Shown piece after piece: positions 35,252 through 44,317 of a DNA stretch of 64,000 nucleotides. The notes beneath the pieces were generated by a model. That model did no database searches. It had not been told where the DNA came from and saw only the letters and a list, made by a program, of their open reading frames with translations. The DNA comes from Renibacterium sp. (GTDB lineage: Bacteria; Actinomycetota; Actinomycetes; Actinomycetales; Micrococcaceae): assembly GCA_017419405.1 (NCBI GenBank), contig JAFOLH010000006.1, forward strand, positions 186,001 through 250,000. The letters run 5' to 3'. The position numbers were made by a program, and so were the translations under genes. Position 1 is the first letter of the stretch. Each line of letters opens with the position of its first letter.

Positions 35252-35755
35252 TCAGCCCACTTGGTGCAGCCAACGCACCGGAGCGCCCTCGGCGGCATGC
35301 CGGAATGCTTCCAGCTCCTCATCCCATGCCTCCCCGAGCGCCAGGGAAAGTTCGTGGTAAACCCGGGCCGGGTCGCCGGCCCCGGACTCGTAGGCATAAC
35401 GGATCCGGTCCTCGGAAACCATGATGTTTCCGTGTACATCGGTCATGGCATGGAAGATGCCCAGCTCCGGAGTATGCGACCAGCGGCCGCCGTCGACCCC
35501 CGCACTCGGTTCTTCAGTGACTTCGTAGCGCAGATGGGCCCAGCCGCGAAGTGCTGAAGCCAGCAGCGAACCAGTGCCCTGCGGTCCAACCCAGGACAAT
35601 TCGGCGCGGAAGGATCCGGGCGCGGCAGGCTGCGCCGTCCATTCGAGATCGGCCCGCTTGTCGAGCACGGAACCGATCGCCCATTCGACGTGCGGGCACA
35701 ACGCAGTGGGGGCTGAGTGCACGAAAAGCACTCCACGTGCCATCACAACAGACAT
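35252..35755 (-). CDS. DUF3145 family protein
   Basis: 167 residues; the ATG that gives MSVVMARGVLFVHSAP has GGAGG 5 bp before it. The text matches the actinobacterial DUF3145 family (CPHVEWAIGSVL, LRYEVTEEPS, EDRIRYAYE). Small, soluble, with no known catalytic motif; function unknown. It often sits near fatty-acid genes in this lineage, as far as I recall. Confidence 0.9.
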   Translation of the reverse strand: MSVVMARGVLFVHSAPTALCPHVEWAIGSVLDKRADLEWTAQPAAPGSFRAELSWVGPQGTGSLLASALRGWAHLRYEVTEEPSAGVDGGRWSHTPELGIFHAMTDVHGNIMVSEDRIRYAYESGAGDPARVYHELSLALGEAWDEELEAFRHAAEGAPVRWLHQVG

Positions 35756-35943
35756 TCCATCCTCCATAGCTGTAGGTACGTCTTCCCCAACGACCTGCTG
35801 CTGGAACCGGTTGTCCGTGCTTGCGCACTGCTGCCATCGACAGATGCCCACCTGGATCTATAGCAATTGTGCCGTATCCGGCAGAATAACGCCAGTGAAA
35901 TTTCTTGGCTGCAATTCCGCTCCCGCCCAGCTGCTGCCCAGAT

Positions 35944-36885
35944 TCAGGCCCGGGGGTGCGCTTGCTGATAACTCGACCGCAGCCGTTCCACGGATACGTG
36001 GGTATAGATCTGCGTGGTGGCCAAAGAAGAATGCCCCAGGATTTCCTGCACGGCACGCAGATCCGCCCCGCCGTCGAGCAAATGGGTCGCAGCGGTGTGC
36101 CGCAAGGCGTGCGGGCTGGTCGCCGCAGTATCGCCGAGCCCGTTGAAGCCGCGTTCGACGACGGCCCTGACCTGCCGCTGGTCGATCCGGCCACCCCGGG
36201 CGCCCAGGAAGAGTGCTGCCCCGCTGCGCGTTTGGCTCAGCGCCGGGCGCGCGCTGCGCAACCAGCGGAGCACCGCGGCCTCGGCCGGCATGCCGAAAGG
36301 CACCGTGCGCTCTTTGTTCCCTTTGCCGAGCACCTTGAGCGTGCGTCGTTCGAAATCCAGGTCATCGATATCCAGGGCCGCCAGCTCGCCGACCCGGATG
36401 CCTGCCGCATAGAGCAGCTCCACCAGGGCCAGATCGCGGACCGCCAGCGGATCCCCTTCGCTGGCCGCGGATTCCAAGGCAGCGATCAGGCGGGCCATCT
36501 GAGCCTGCTGCAATACCCCGGGCAAGGACTTTTGCCGTTTCGGCGCCTTCAGGCGAAGCGTCGGATTGTCCGCGATCAGCCCTTCGCGCAAGGCCCAAGC
36601 CATGAAGGTTCGGATGCTGGCCGCACGGCGTGCCAAGGTGGAGCGGGCCAGCCCCTCGGTGCTCTGTTCACCCAGCCACTCCCGGAGCATCCCCAGATCG
36701 ATTTCACCCGGATCCCGGGCGCCTGCCGCGACCGCGAAATACAGCAGGCTTTCGACATCCGCGGCATACGCGCGGATGGTGTGCTCGGAGCGCGCCCGTT
36801 CGGCACCCAAATGGAGCGCAAAAGCAGCCAAGGCGCTGCCGAACCGCAACGGCAGCTCGGAATTCGGCTTTTGCGCACTGGTCAT
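35944..36885 (-). CDS. xerC: Tyrosine recombinase XerC
   Basis: 313 residues. It has an N-terminal SAM-like domain and a C-terminal catalytic domain with all six active residues: Arg in AGIRVGEL, Lys in GKGNKERTVP, His-X-X-Arg in SPHALRHTAATH, His in EILGHSSLATT and Tyr in TQIYTHVS. It resolves chromosome dimers at dif with XerD. Its place after dprA is typical of the chromosomal XerC rather than a phage integrase. The GTG at 36927 is an alternative start with a G-rich site at better spacing. Confidence 0.93.
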   Translation of the reverse strand: MTSAQKPNSELPLRFGSALAAFALHLGAERARSEHTIRAYAADVESLLYFAVAAGARDPGEIDLGMLREWLGEQSTEGLARSTLARRAASIRTFMAWALREGLIADNPTLRLKAPKRQKSLPGVLQQAQMARLIAALESAASEGDPLAVRDLALVELLYAAGIRVGELAALDIDDLDFERRTLKVLGKGNKERTVPFGMPAEAAVLRWLRSARPALSQTRSGAALFLGARGGRIDQRQVRAVVERGFNGLGDTAATSPHALRHTAATHLLDGGADLRAVQEILGHSSLATTQIYTHVSVERLRSSYQQAHPRA

Positions 36886-36949
36886 TCCCCCACTGTGCTG
36901 CCTGATGGCGGCTCTTTCAAGCAGCACCGCCGCAAGCCCCCGTCGAAGT

Positions 36950-38170
36950 TCAGCCAGATCCGGACTTGGCCCGAGCCCAACCGCGATCCGATCGCCGGGC
37001 CAGGCCGAGCAGCTCCAGGCGGCCCAGTCCGGCCTGGACCGCAGGGGTCCCGAGCCCGGCTACAGTGCCGAGCTTTTCCACGCTTGATCCGGTCCGCATC
37101 GGCAAAGCATCCAGGAGCAGCAGATCTTCGGTCGAAAGACCGTCATGGACCGAAACCGGCGCGGCCCGTTCCGGCAACCGGACCGTCATCGGCGAGGCCA
37201 ACTCGAGCACCTCGTCTGCATCGGTGACGCAGACCGCGGCGCTCTCCCTGAGCAGCCGATGGCAGCCCGCCGAACCGGCGGCATAGACCGAACCGGGCAC
37301 AGCGCCCAGTTGCCGACCCAACCCCGCCGCGTGATGGGCCGTGCTGAGCGCCCCAGAGCGCCATCGAGCCTCGACCACCACGGTGGCAGCGGACAACGCC
37401 GCAATCAGCCGGTTCCGCTGCAGGAACCGGTAACGGGTCGGATTCGTCCCCGGCGGGACCTCTGCGATCAGCACGTCCTGCTCGGCGATTTGGCGCAGCA
37501 GGCCCTCATTGCCTGCCGGGTAGAACCGGTCCAGCCCACCGGCCATCACGGCAACCGTGGCCGGAGCACTGTGTTCCCTCGGCCCCGCGCCGCTGGGTTC
37601 CCTCGGCCCCGCGCCGCTGAGCGCCGCGCGGTGTGCGGCCGCATCGATTCCGTAGGCACCGCCGGAAAGCACAGTTTTCCCCTGGGCGGCGAGACGGTGG
37701 CAGATCGCTGCGGTCACCGATTCCCCATACTCGCTGCTGTCCCGGGCGCCGACGACCGAAATGCAGTCCTGGAACCGGGGCAAGCGCGCAGGGCCGCGGA
37801 ACCACAACCCGACCGGCGCCGCCAATCCCAGATCATCCACTCCAGCCGGCCAATCCGGATCTTCCGGGATGAGCAGCCCTCCGCCCAACCGCCGGATCAC
37901 CCGCAAGTCGCGCCCGGGCGCCAGATCCGGCAACCGTGGCCGCCATCGGTCCAGAGCTTCCGCCAAGCCGCCCCACCGGATACCGGCTTCAGAGCTCAGC
38001 AGTTCGGCTACCGCAGCTTCCCGGCTCGCGCCGATCCGGACGTGGCCGGCGATCACCCGCATCGATTCCCATGCTCCGAGCACCCTGATCATCGCCATCC
38101 CCGGCAGATCCGACGGCTCCATCAGCCTGGTCAACGCCGCGCGGGCCAACCGCACATCCTCCGGATTCAT
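36950..38170 (-). CDS. dprA: DNA-processing protein DprA
   Basis: 406 residues. The Rossmann-fold DprA/Smf domain is clear: SVVGARDSSEYG, SGGAYGIDAAAHRAAL, GGLDRFYPAGN, EVPPGTNPTRYRFLQRNRLI. A winged-helix-like C-terminus follows. It loads RecA on incoming single strands during transformation. An in-frame 24-bp tandem duplication (37573-37620) repeats the octapeptide SGAGPREP/H in a loop. The start overlaps the comM stop (ATGA). Confidence 0.93.
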   Translation of the reverse strand: MNPEDVRLARAALTRLMEPSDLPGMAMIRVLGAWESMRVIAGHVRIGASREAAVAELLSSEAGIRWGGLAEALDRWRPRLPDLAPGRDLRVIRRLGGGLLIPEDPDWPAGVDDLGLAAPVGLWFRGPARLPRFQDCISVVGARDSSEYGESVTAAICHRLAAQGKTVLSGGAYGIDAAAHRAALSGAGPREPSGAGPREHSAPATVAVMAGGLDRFYPAGNEGLLRQIAEQDVLIAEVPPGTNPTRYRFLQRNRLIAALSAATVVVEARWRSGALSTAHHAAGLGRQLGAVPGSVYAAGSAGCHRLLRESAAVCVTDADEVLELASPMTVRLPERAAPVSVHDGLSTEDLLLLDALPMRTGSSVEKLGTVAGLGTPAVQAGLGRLELLGLARRSDRGWARAKSGSG

Positions 38171-39702
38171 CGGGCAATCCCCCGGCTGCGCATGTTCAAA
38201 GCTTGTCCTATCTGGTCCGGCCCGGGAGCAGCTAGTTCCGCCAGATCCGCCAAGGTCCACGCCAACCGAAGCACCCGGTCATAACCGCGGGCGGTCAATG
38301 CTCCGCGGTCCAGCGCCTGGTCGACCAGCCTGGTCACCGGACCCGGCAGGCGCAATGGACCGCGGAGCAGCTGCCCGGTCGCTTCGGAATTGAAGCCGAT
38401 CCCGAACTGATGCAGCCTGGCCGATGCCCGGTGCCGCGCGGCCAGTACCCGGCAGGCCACCATAGCGGTCGGCTCCCCCGAGGGCCCCACAGCCAATTCC
38501 GCCAGGGAAAGCCGTGGCACGCTCATTTGGATGTCGACCCGGTCCAGCAACGGTCCGGAGAGCTTCCCGAAGTAGCGCCGCCGGGCAATCGGGGTGCAAC
38601 TGCAGTCCAGCGCCTTTCCGGCGGAATTGCCGCAAGGGCACGGATTCGCCGCGAGCATCAGCTGGAATCGGGCCGGATACGCCGCCACCCCGGCGGAACG
38701 GTGAATCACCAGTTCGCCGCTCTCCAGAGGCTGCCGCAATGCATCGAGGACCCTTCGGTCGTACTCCGGCGCCTCATCCAGAAACAACACTCCTCGGTGC
38801 GCCCGCGACGCGGCCCCGGGACGGGGCATCCCGGAGCCGCCACCGACGATCGACGCCATGCTCGCGGTGTGGTGCGGACTTTCGAAGGGCGGCCGCCGGA
38901 GCAGCCGGGTACGGCTTTCCCCGAGCCCGCCCAAGGAGTGGATTGCAGTGACCTCCATCGCCTGGCCATCGTCCAAGTCCGGCAACAATCCCGGCAACCG
39001 CTCAGCCAGCATGGTTTTTCCGGCCCCGGGCGGACCCACCAGCAGCACATGGTGCCGTCCCGCAGCAGCCACCTCCAAAGCCGCCCGGGCTTCGGCTTGT
39101 CCGGCCACATCCGCCAGGTCCAGGAGCGGGGCATCGTGCTCCGCGACGCCGGCAACGTCCACCTCCGGCAAGGCGGCCAATTGCAGTTCCGCAGGGTCCG
39201 CACCGAAGCGCAACGCCACCTCGGCCAAACTGGAAAAACCCTCGACCTCCGATCCGGGGACCAGACCCGCCTCGGGCACATTGGCCCGGGCCACGACGAT
39301 CCGCGGGTGCCCGGCACGCACCGCGGCCAGGACAGCCGGCAGAATCCCCCGGATCGGGCGCAGCCTCCCGTCCAGGCCGAGCTCGGCCAGGAAAACCGCG
39401 CTTCCGGTCTCCTGGACATCGCCGGCCGCCCGGAGCGTCGCCATCACGATTGCCAAGTCGAAGGAGCTGCCGCGTTTCGGCAATGAGGCCGGAAGCAGGT
39501 TGACCGTGATCTTGCGCCGGCTCAACGGGATCCCGGAATTGTGCGCCGCTGCACGGATCCGTTCTTTCGCTTCGACCAACGAAGCGTCCGGCAAGCCCAG
39601 CAACTGGAAAGCCGGCAACGTCTGCCCGATATCGGCCTCGACCTCCACCAGGTGGCCGTTCAGTCCGACCAGGGCCACACTGTAGGCGCGACCCAGCGTC
39701 AT
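38167..39702 (-). CDS. comM: YifB/ComM-type Mg-chelatase-like AAA+ ATPase
   Basis: 511 residues. It has an N-terminal Lon-protease-like domain, then the AAA+ core with Walker A GPPGAGKTMLAE and Walker B GVLFLDEAPEY, a Cys-bearing insert (NPCPCGN...CSC) and the C-terminal Mg-chelatase helical domain. ComM helicases aid branch migration of incoming DNA. It overlaps yraN upstream and dprA downstream by four bases, so these form one operon. Confidence 0.94.
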   Translation of the reverse strand: MTLGRAYSVALVGLNGHLVEVEADIGQTLPAFQLLGLPDASLVEAKERIRAAAHNSGIPLSRRKITVNLLPASLPKRGSSFDLAIVMATLRAAGDVQETGSAVFLAELGLDGRLRPIRGILPAVLAAVRAGHPRIVVARANVPEAGLVPGSEVEGFSSLAEVALRFGADPAELQLAALPEVDVAGVAEHDAPLLDLADVAGQAEARAALEVAAAGRHHVLLVGPPGAGKTMLAERLPGLLPDLDDGQAMEVTAIHSLGGLGESRTRLLRRPPFESPHHTASMASIVGGGSGMPRPGAASRAHRGVLFLDEAPEYDRRVLDALRQPLESGELVIHRSAGVAAYPARFQLMLAANPCPCGNSAGKALDCSCTPIARRRYFGKLSGPLLDRVDIQMSVPRLSLAELAVGPSGEPTAMVACRVLAARHRASARLHQFGIGFNSEATGQLLRGPLRLPGPVTRLVDQALDRGALTARGYDRVLRLAWTLADLAELAAPGPDQIGQALNMRSRGIAR

Positions 39703-40055
39703 CCGATCCCCCGCAGGTGTTCCACCGTCGGCTCCCCGCTACGCGGTGCCAGAACCGCCACTGCATCGATCCGCAACGCTCTGCCGAGATAGCCATGATG
39801 TCTGGCCCACAGCACGGACAAGGTCCGCAAGCGGTCCAGCTTGGCTTTGTTGATCGCTTCGAAGGGATGGCCGTAGGCGAGGCTGCGCCGGGTTTTCACC
39901 TCGGCGATGACCAAGATCTCGCCGTCGAAGGCGACCAGGTCGATTTCCCCCCGGTTGCAGCGCCAATTCACGTCGACGACGGTGAACCCACGCCGTTCGA
40001 GGTAGTCCGAGGCGAGAGCCTCGCCGAGCTTCCCCAACTCAATTTTCGTCCGCAC
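39699..40055 (-). CDS. YraN/UPF0102 family putative endonuclease
   Basis: 118 residues from a GTG next to GGGAGG; longer upstream frames are less likely. The restriction-like core is visible: GKLGEALASDYLERRGF, RGEIDLVAFDG and VIAEVKTRR, the D...E-X-K arrangement of PD-(D/E)XK nucleases. It leads the yraN-comM-dprA-xerC operon, suggesting a DNA-processing role. Confidence 0.9.
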   Translation of the reverse strand: MRTKIELGKLGEALASDYLERRGFTVVDVNWRCNRGEIDLVAFDGEILVIAEVKTRRSLAYGHPFEAINKAKLDRLRTLSVLWARHHGYLGRALRIDAVAVLAPRSGEPTVEHLRGIG

Positions 40056-40194
40056 CCTCCCAGCATCGCCGGCCGGTCGGGAAGAAGGTCTGAAAATCCG
40101 AAAAATCCGGCTGAATGTGGATAACCCGAGGTGCAGAGCAATCCGGAAAAATGCTTCGCCGGCTGATGAAACACCCCTGGATCCAGTCAATTGA

Positions 40195-40219
40195 AACATA
40201 CTGTCGCGTATGTTTTTTT
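40195..40219 (+). terminator. Palindrome with T-run: plus-strand terminator or operator for the yraN operon
   Basis: AACATAC and GTATGTT flank a 6-nt loop and are followed by a run of seven T (40213-40219). Read on the plus strand this is an intrinsic terminator, yet no plus-strand gene precedes it. On the minus strand it sits just upstream of TTGACT, a -35-like box that could serve yraN. Either role is possible. Confidence 0.5.
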
Positions 40220-40256
40220 CCTGTTAGGCTACAAGCACACTCACCGCATCAAAGGG

Positions 40257-40300
40257 AGCCCCGGAGCCGATGTTCCGGGGCTTTCCCATTCCCCGGAACA
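40257..40300. terminator. Overlapping alternative hairpins downstream of DUF2469
   Basis: AGCCCCGGA (40257-40265) pairs with TCCGGGGCT (40273-40281). Alternatively TGTTCCGGGG (40271-40280) pairs with CCCCGGAACA (40291-40300). The two stems share bases and exclude each other. It follows the DUF2469 stop on the minus strand, so a terminator is the simplest reading. Confidence 0.55.
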
Positions 40301-40312
40301 AAGTTGCGGAAC

Positions 40313-40639
40313 TCAATTCCCCAGATCGGGGGCCTTCGGCAGCTCCAAGTCGTCGTTCTTGCTGAGCTCTTCGACGTTGACGTCCTTGAACGTGATCACC
40401 CGGACGTTCTTCACGAACCGCGCGGAACGGTAGACGTCCCAGACCCAGGCGTCCTGGAGGTTCAGATCGAAGTAAACCTCGCCGTCGGCCGATCTGGCTT
40501 GCAAATCCACATGGTTCGCCAGGTAGAACCGGCGTTCGGTCTCCACCACATAGCTGAACAAGCCCACCACATCGCGGTATTCGCGATACAGCTGCAACTC
40601 CATATCGGTTTCGTAGTTCTCAAGGTCCTCAGCGCTCAT
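40313..40639 (-). CDS. DUF2469 family protein
   Basis: 108 residues starting MSAEDLENYETDMELQLYRE, the signature of actinobacterial DUF2469, ending with a DVNVEELSKNDDLELPK tail. It is acidic, with a beta-rich centre (FYLANHVDLQARSADGEVYF). It lies 7 bp after rnhB, its usual neighbour. Function unknown. Confidence 0.92.
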   Translation of the reverse strand: MSAEDLENYETDMELQLYREYRDVVGLFSYVVETERRFYLANHVDLQARSADGEVYFDLNLQDAWVWDVYRSARFVKNVRVITFKDVNVEELSKNDDLELPKAPDLGN

Positions 40640-40646
40640 TGAACCA

Positions 40647-41348
40647 TCATGCCCTATCCACTGCCGGACTCGCTTTGCTGCCGAGTTGCCAGGTCCGGCG
40701 ATGCCATTCGCTGGGTCCGCTGCGATCGATCGCGGCCCGGTGCCCGGCGGTCGCGTATCCCTTGTTGATTTTCCAGCCGAAGTCCGGGAACTCCGCATCC
40801 AAAGCGATCAGCATGGCGTCCCGCTGCACTTTCGCGAGCACGCTCGCCGCCGCCACGCTCAGACACTGCATATCGGCTTTGACCAAAGTCCGGACCGGGA
40901 CGTCCACCCCGTCGTCGAGCGAGCCCGGAGCATCGAAAATGCTCAACTGGCTCGCCGAGAGCCAATCGTGGTTGCCGTCCAGAATCACCACTTCTGCACG
41001 GACTCCTGCAGCAAGCAGCGCCGCCCAGGCCCGGGTTCCGGCGAGCCGCAGGGCCGACATCAGGCCCAGGGCGTCGATTTCCGCAGCCGAGGCATGCCCG
41101 ACGGCGTGGCCGACCGCCCATGCTTCGATCTTGGGCACGAGTTTCTCCCGCGCCTCGGCGGAAAGCAGCTTGGAGTCCTTGACCCCCGGCAGCGGCTTCT
41201 GCGCTGAGGCGTCGATCACCACCATGCCCACGCTCACCGGACCGGCAAGCGCGCCGCGGCCCACTTCGTCGGCACCGGCCACGAAGCGATGCCCTTGCGC
41301 CATCAACCCGCGTTCAACCGCGAGCGTCGGTGCCGCAGCCACCGGCAC
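40647..41348 (-). CDS. rnhB: Ribonuclease HII
   Basis: 233 residues from GTG 3 bp after the lepB stop. The catalytic acidic residues are in AGADEVGRGALAGP (Asp, Glu), VKDSKLLS and VKADMQCLSVAAASVLAKV, the standard type 2 RNase H pattern. It removes ribonucleotides from DNA and RNA of hybrids. The last residues are more variable. Confidence 0.94.
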   Translation of the reverse strand: MPVAAAPTLAVERGLMAQGHRFVAGADEVGRGALAGPVSVGMVVIDASAQKPLPGVKDSKLLSAEAREKLVPKIEAWAVGHAVGHASAAEIDALGLMSALRLAGTRAWAALLAAGVRAEVVILDGNHDWLSASQLSIFDAPGSLDDGVDVPVRTLVKADMQCLSVAAASVLAKVQRDAMLIALDAEFPDFGWKINKGYATAGHRAAIDRSGPSEWHRRTWQLGSKASPAVDRA

Positions 41349-41351
41349 GGC

Positions 41352-42233
41352 TCAGTTGCCCGACGGCACGGGATCGGGGCTGCTGACCGGCGCCGACGAC
41401 GGTGCCGGGACATCGCGGAAGGTGTCCGGGTAGTTGCCCAGCACCGCCCAACGGTTCAATGGCCAGGCGATCACCGAGGCAGTGCCTTCGACGTCGGATT
41501 CGGCGACGAAGCCCTGGCTCGCTGAATCCTGGTGGAACCGCGAATCGGCGGACCGGTTGCGGTTGTCTCCCATGACCCAGAGTTTGCCGGCCGGCACCGT
41601 GACGTCAAAGCTGGCGTTGGGCCCGGCGGTATTGTCCGAACCTGGGAAGAGATACGGCTCCACCAAGCCCTTGCCATTGACCGTGATCTGGCCTTGGGCA
41701 TCGCAGCAGACCACGCGATCGCCAGGCATCCCGATCACCCGTTTGATCAGATGCTGTTGTGACTCGTCCGGCATCAAGCCCACGAAGGTCAGTGACTCCT
41801 TGAACCAGTTGACCGGTTGGGCCGGAACTGCCGGGAGCCACCCCTGGGTGTCCTTGAACACCACCACATCGCCGCGCTGCAACGCGAACGGTCGGGGAAC
41901 CAGCAGATTCACGAAAATCCGATCGTCGACCTGCAGGGTGTTCTGCATGGACTCCGAGGGGATGAAATACGCCCGGAAGAAAAAGGTCTTGATCACAAAC
42001 GAGAGCACCAGGGCGATCACGATCACAATCGCGATCTCCTTCACCCAGGAGAGCAAGCCGGTGTTCTTGGCTTTGTCCTTCTTGTGCTTGGACTCGATGG
42101 CTTCGGCCGAAGCAGCCGGGTCGAAACCCGCAGCCTCGCCAGCGCCCTCGGCGGCGTCCGGTCCTGGTTGGCCCGGCTCCCGAGGCGGCTCGGAGATTGA
42201 GTCATCAGCGGGGCCGGGGGTACGGTGCGACAT
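41352..42233 (-). CDS. lepB: Signal peptidase I (with long cytosolic N-terminus)
   Basis: 293 residues. About 60 acidic, Pro-rich residues precede one membrane segment (IAIVIVIALVLSFVI, about 67-81). Catalytic Ser95 is in PSESMQNTL and Lys164 in LIKRVIGMPGD; GDNRNRSADSR completes the fold. It removes signal peptides on the outer membrane face. It stands in tandem with a second, shorter paralogue; the start follows that gene directly. Confidence 0.94.
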   Translation of the reverse strand: MSHRTPGPADDSISEPPREPGQPGPDAAEGAGEAAGFDPAASAEAIESKHKKDKAKNTGLLSWVKEIAIVIVIALVLSFVIKTFFFRAYFIPSESMQNTLQVDDRIFVNLLVPRPFALQRGDVVVFKDTQGWLPAVPAQPVNWFKESLTFVGLMPDESQQHLIKRVIGMPGDRVVCCDAQGQITVNGKGLVEPYLFPGSDNTAGPNASFDVTVPAGKLWVMGDNRNRSADSRFHQDSASQGFVAESDVEGTASVIAWPLNRWAVLGNYPDTFRDVPAPSSAPVSSPDPVPSGN

Positions 42234-42914
42234 CTATTGGGTGCCTTTCTGGGCAGGTGGACCGATAAAGGTCCGTGGAACTGATCCGAAGCGCTCGAGC
42301 GGCCAGAGGATCTGGAGGGGACGACCGATCACTTTCCCCACCGGGATCAGGCCGCCGCCGGGCGCACCGAGCAACGAACGGGAATCAGCGGAAACCGAAC
42401 GATGGTCCCCCATCAGCCACAACTTACCCTGTGGCACGATGACATCAAAGGACATCGAGCTGGGAGCATCCCCAGGAAAAAGATAGGGCTCCGCGAGGGC
42501 CTCACCGTTGACACTGAGTTGCCCTCCGGCAGTGCAGCATTTCACTTCGTCCCCGGCGATCCCGATCACCCGTTTGACGTACACCGTGTCACTGCCGACC
42601 AGGCCGAGGAACTGCCCGATCGCGGACAAACCGTCGAGCAGCGGTCCACGCCCGGAATTCAACGGGTCGAAGGAACCCCGGCCGTCGAAGACCACGATGT
42701 CGCCGCGGTTGATCGGGCCGAAGGCGTAGTCGGTACGGGAAACCGCAACGCGGTCCCCGGCGCCGAACTGCGGTTCCATCGATCCGGACGGAATGTAGTA
42801 GACCTCAAGCCACAGGGCACGGATCAGGGCGCTGGCCACCAGAGCCACCGCGGCGGCGAGCAAAACAAAGCGCCAACCCAGTTTCCTGGGCCGGCGCTCC
42901 GTACGTGCGGTCAA
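42234..42914 (-). CDS. Signal peptidase I, second paralogue
   Basis: 226 residues. One membrane segment (FVLLAAAVALVASALI), catalytic Ser45 in PSGSMEPQF and Lys114 in YVKRVIGIAGD, and MGDHRSVSADSR near the end. It lacks the long N-terminus of the neighbour and has a shorter beta-insert, so substrates may differ. The TTG start has no good ribosome site; translation may depend on rplS, whose stop lies 15 bp upstream. Confidence 0.92.
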   Translation of the reverse strand: MTARTERRPRKLGWRFVLLAAAVALVASALIRALWLEVYYIPSGSMEPQFGAGDRVAVSRTDYAFGPINRGDIVVFDGRGSFDPLNSGRGPLLDGLSAIGQFLGLVGSDTVYVKRVIGIAGDEVKCCTAGGQLSVNGEALAEPYLFPGDAPSSMSFDVIVPQGKLWLMGDHRSVSADSRSLLGAPGGGLIPVGKVIGRPLQILWPLERFGSVPRTFIGPPAQKGTQ

Positions 42915-42929
42915 GCGAGCGTCCGCTGT

Positions 42930-43289
42930 CTACTTGGTAGGCAGGTTGTCGCGCTTTTCCTTGATCTTTGCAGCCTTGCCACGCAGATCGCGCATGTAGT
43001 ACAGCTTTGCACGACGCACGTCGCCGCGGGTGACCACCTCGATCTTTTCGATGATCGGGGAATGCACCGGGAAGGTACGCTCCACGCCAACGCCGAAGGA
43101 GACCTTGCGGACCGTGAAGGTCTCGCGGATGCCATCGCCCTGGCGGCCGAGCACGAAGCCCTGGAACACCTGGACGCGGGAGCGGTTGCCTTCGATGATG
43201 TTGACGTGCACCTTGAGGGTGTCGCCGGCCCGGAAAGCCGGAACGTCGCTGCGCAGGCTGGCTGCGTCTACTGAATCTAGGATGTGCAT
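42930..43289 (-). CDS. rplS: 50S ribosomal protein L19
   Basis: 119 residues, full length: [33 protein letters not shown] and [18 protein letters not shown] are the L19 core. It sits at the interface of the ribosomal subunits. 215 bp upstream without a gene separate it from trmD; these could hold a leader or promoter, but I saw no strong structure there. Confidence 0.97.
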   Translation of the reverse strand: MHILDSVDAASLRSDVPAFRAGDTLKVHVNIIEGNRSRVQVFQGFVLGRQGDGIRETFTVRKVSFGVGVERTFPVHSPIIEKIEVVTRGDVRRAKLYYMRDLRGKAAKIKEKRDNLPTK

Positions 43290-43504
43290 AGTGCGACTCC
43301 TGGTGAACGCTACAGGTCATTCACTTTGCTTCGCGGCACCAAGCACCCGGACGGAGCCGGGGCAATGCTGCCGGAGAGTGGATTAGCCGATCTGGCACGG
43401 ATGGCCGACCGGAGTATTCGCTTTCTGAACGTGCTCCCCCTGTAGCAGGAGACGCTCAGCAAACACAACTACCAATTCTGCCATATCCGGGGAAGCTGCA
43501 CCAA

Positions 43505-44317
43505 TTACCGCGGATCGAGGTCGATCCGCTGCAACCCGCCGTCGACGACGTGGAAACCGGCGCTGCGCAGTAGCTCGAGGTCCGCGCGGTTCAACCCGGA
43601 GACCTCGAGCCCGCGCAGCAGGTCCGGCCGGCGTGCGGCGGTGCGCAGCAGCTGCTGGTCCCGGCGGAACCTGGCGATCTTGGCATGGTTCCCGCTGAGC
43701 AGCGTCTCCGGGACGTCGGCCCCGCGCCACGAGGAGGGTTTGGTGTACACCGGGTATTCGAGCAAACCGTCCTGATGCGACTCTTCGACCAGGGATTCCG
43801 GATTCCCGACCACACCCGGCAGCAGCCTGGCGATCGCCTCGACCATCGCCAGGACCGCCACTTCACCGCCGTTGAGCACATAGTCGCCCAAGCTCATCGG
43901 CCGGACCGTGAAATGCTCTTGGGCCCAGTCAAGCACCCGCTCGTCGATGCCTTCGTACCGGCCGCAGGCGAATACCAAGTGGTCTTGCGCGGACAGCTCT
44001 TCGGCGATCCGCTGGGTGAAGACTTCGCCGGCCGGCGCCGGCACGATCAGCACCGGCTTCGCACCGGGTTCCGAATCGGCGGCGCCACCGCGCCCGAGCA
44101 ACGACTCCAAGGCCAACGCCCAGGGCTCCGGCTTCATCACCATGCCGGCACCGCCGCCGTACGGCGTGTCGTCTACCGTGCGATGGCGGTCCGAGGTGAA
44201 ATCACGCAGATTGTGCACTTCCAGCCGCAGCAAGCCGTCCTGGCGGGCTTTCCCGATCAGGCTCAGCTCGAGCGGAGCCAAGTACTCCGGGAAGATACTG
44301 ATCACATCGAGGCGCAT
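43505..44317 (-). CDS. trmD: tRNA (guanine-37-N1)-methyltransferase
   Basis: 270 residues. SPOUT-fold motifs: [16 protein letters not shown], the AdoMet-knot segment [14 protein letters not shown] and [19 protein letters not shown]. It methylates G37 of tRNAs and prevents frameshifting. The ATG follows the rimM stop directly. The C-terminus ([20 protein letters not shown]) is longer than in many homologues. Confidence 0.96.
   Translation of the reverse strand: MRLDVISIFPEYLAPLELSLIGKARQDGLLRLEVHNLRDFTSDRHRTVDDTPYGGGAGMVMKPEPWALALESLLGRGGAADSEPGAKPVLIVPAPAGEVFTQRIAEELSAQDHLVFACGRYEGIDERVLDWAQEHFTVRPMSLGDYVLNGGEVAVLAMVEAIARLLPGVVGNPESLVEESHQDGLLEYPVYTKPSSWRGADVPETLLSGNHAKIARFRRDQQLLRTAARRPDLLRGLEVSGLNRADLELLRSAGFHVVDGGLQRIDLDPR

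Noticed and set aside
35944-36885. xerC as the prophage integrase
   Set aside because: It lies 12 kb outside the prophage in a conserved yraN-comM-dprA-xerC operon, so it is the chromosomal recombinase.
43290-43504. Possible ribosomal-protein leader before rplS
   Set aside because: I could not see a convincing conserved fold in the 215 bp; a covariance search would be needed.
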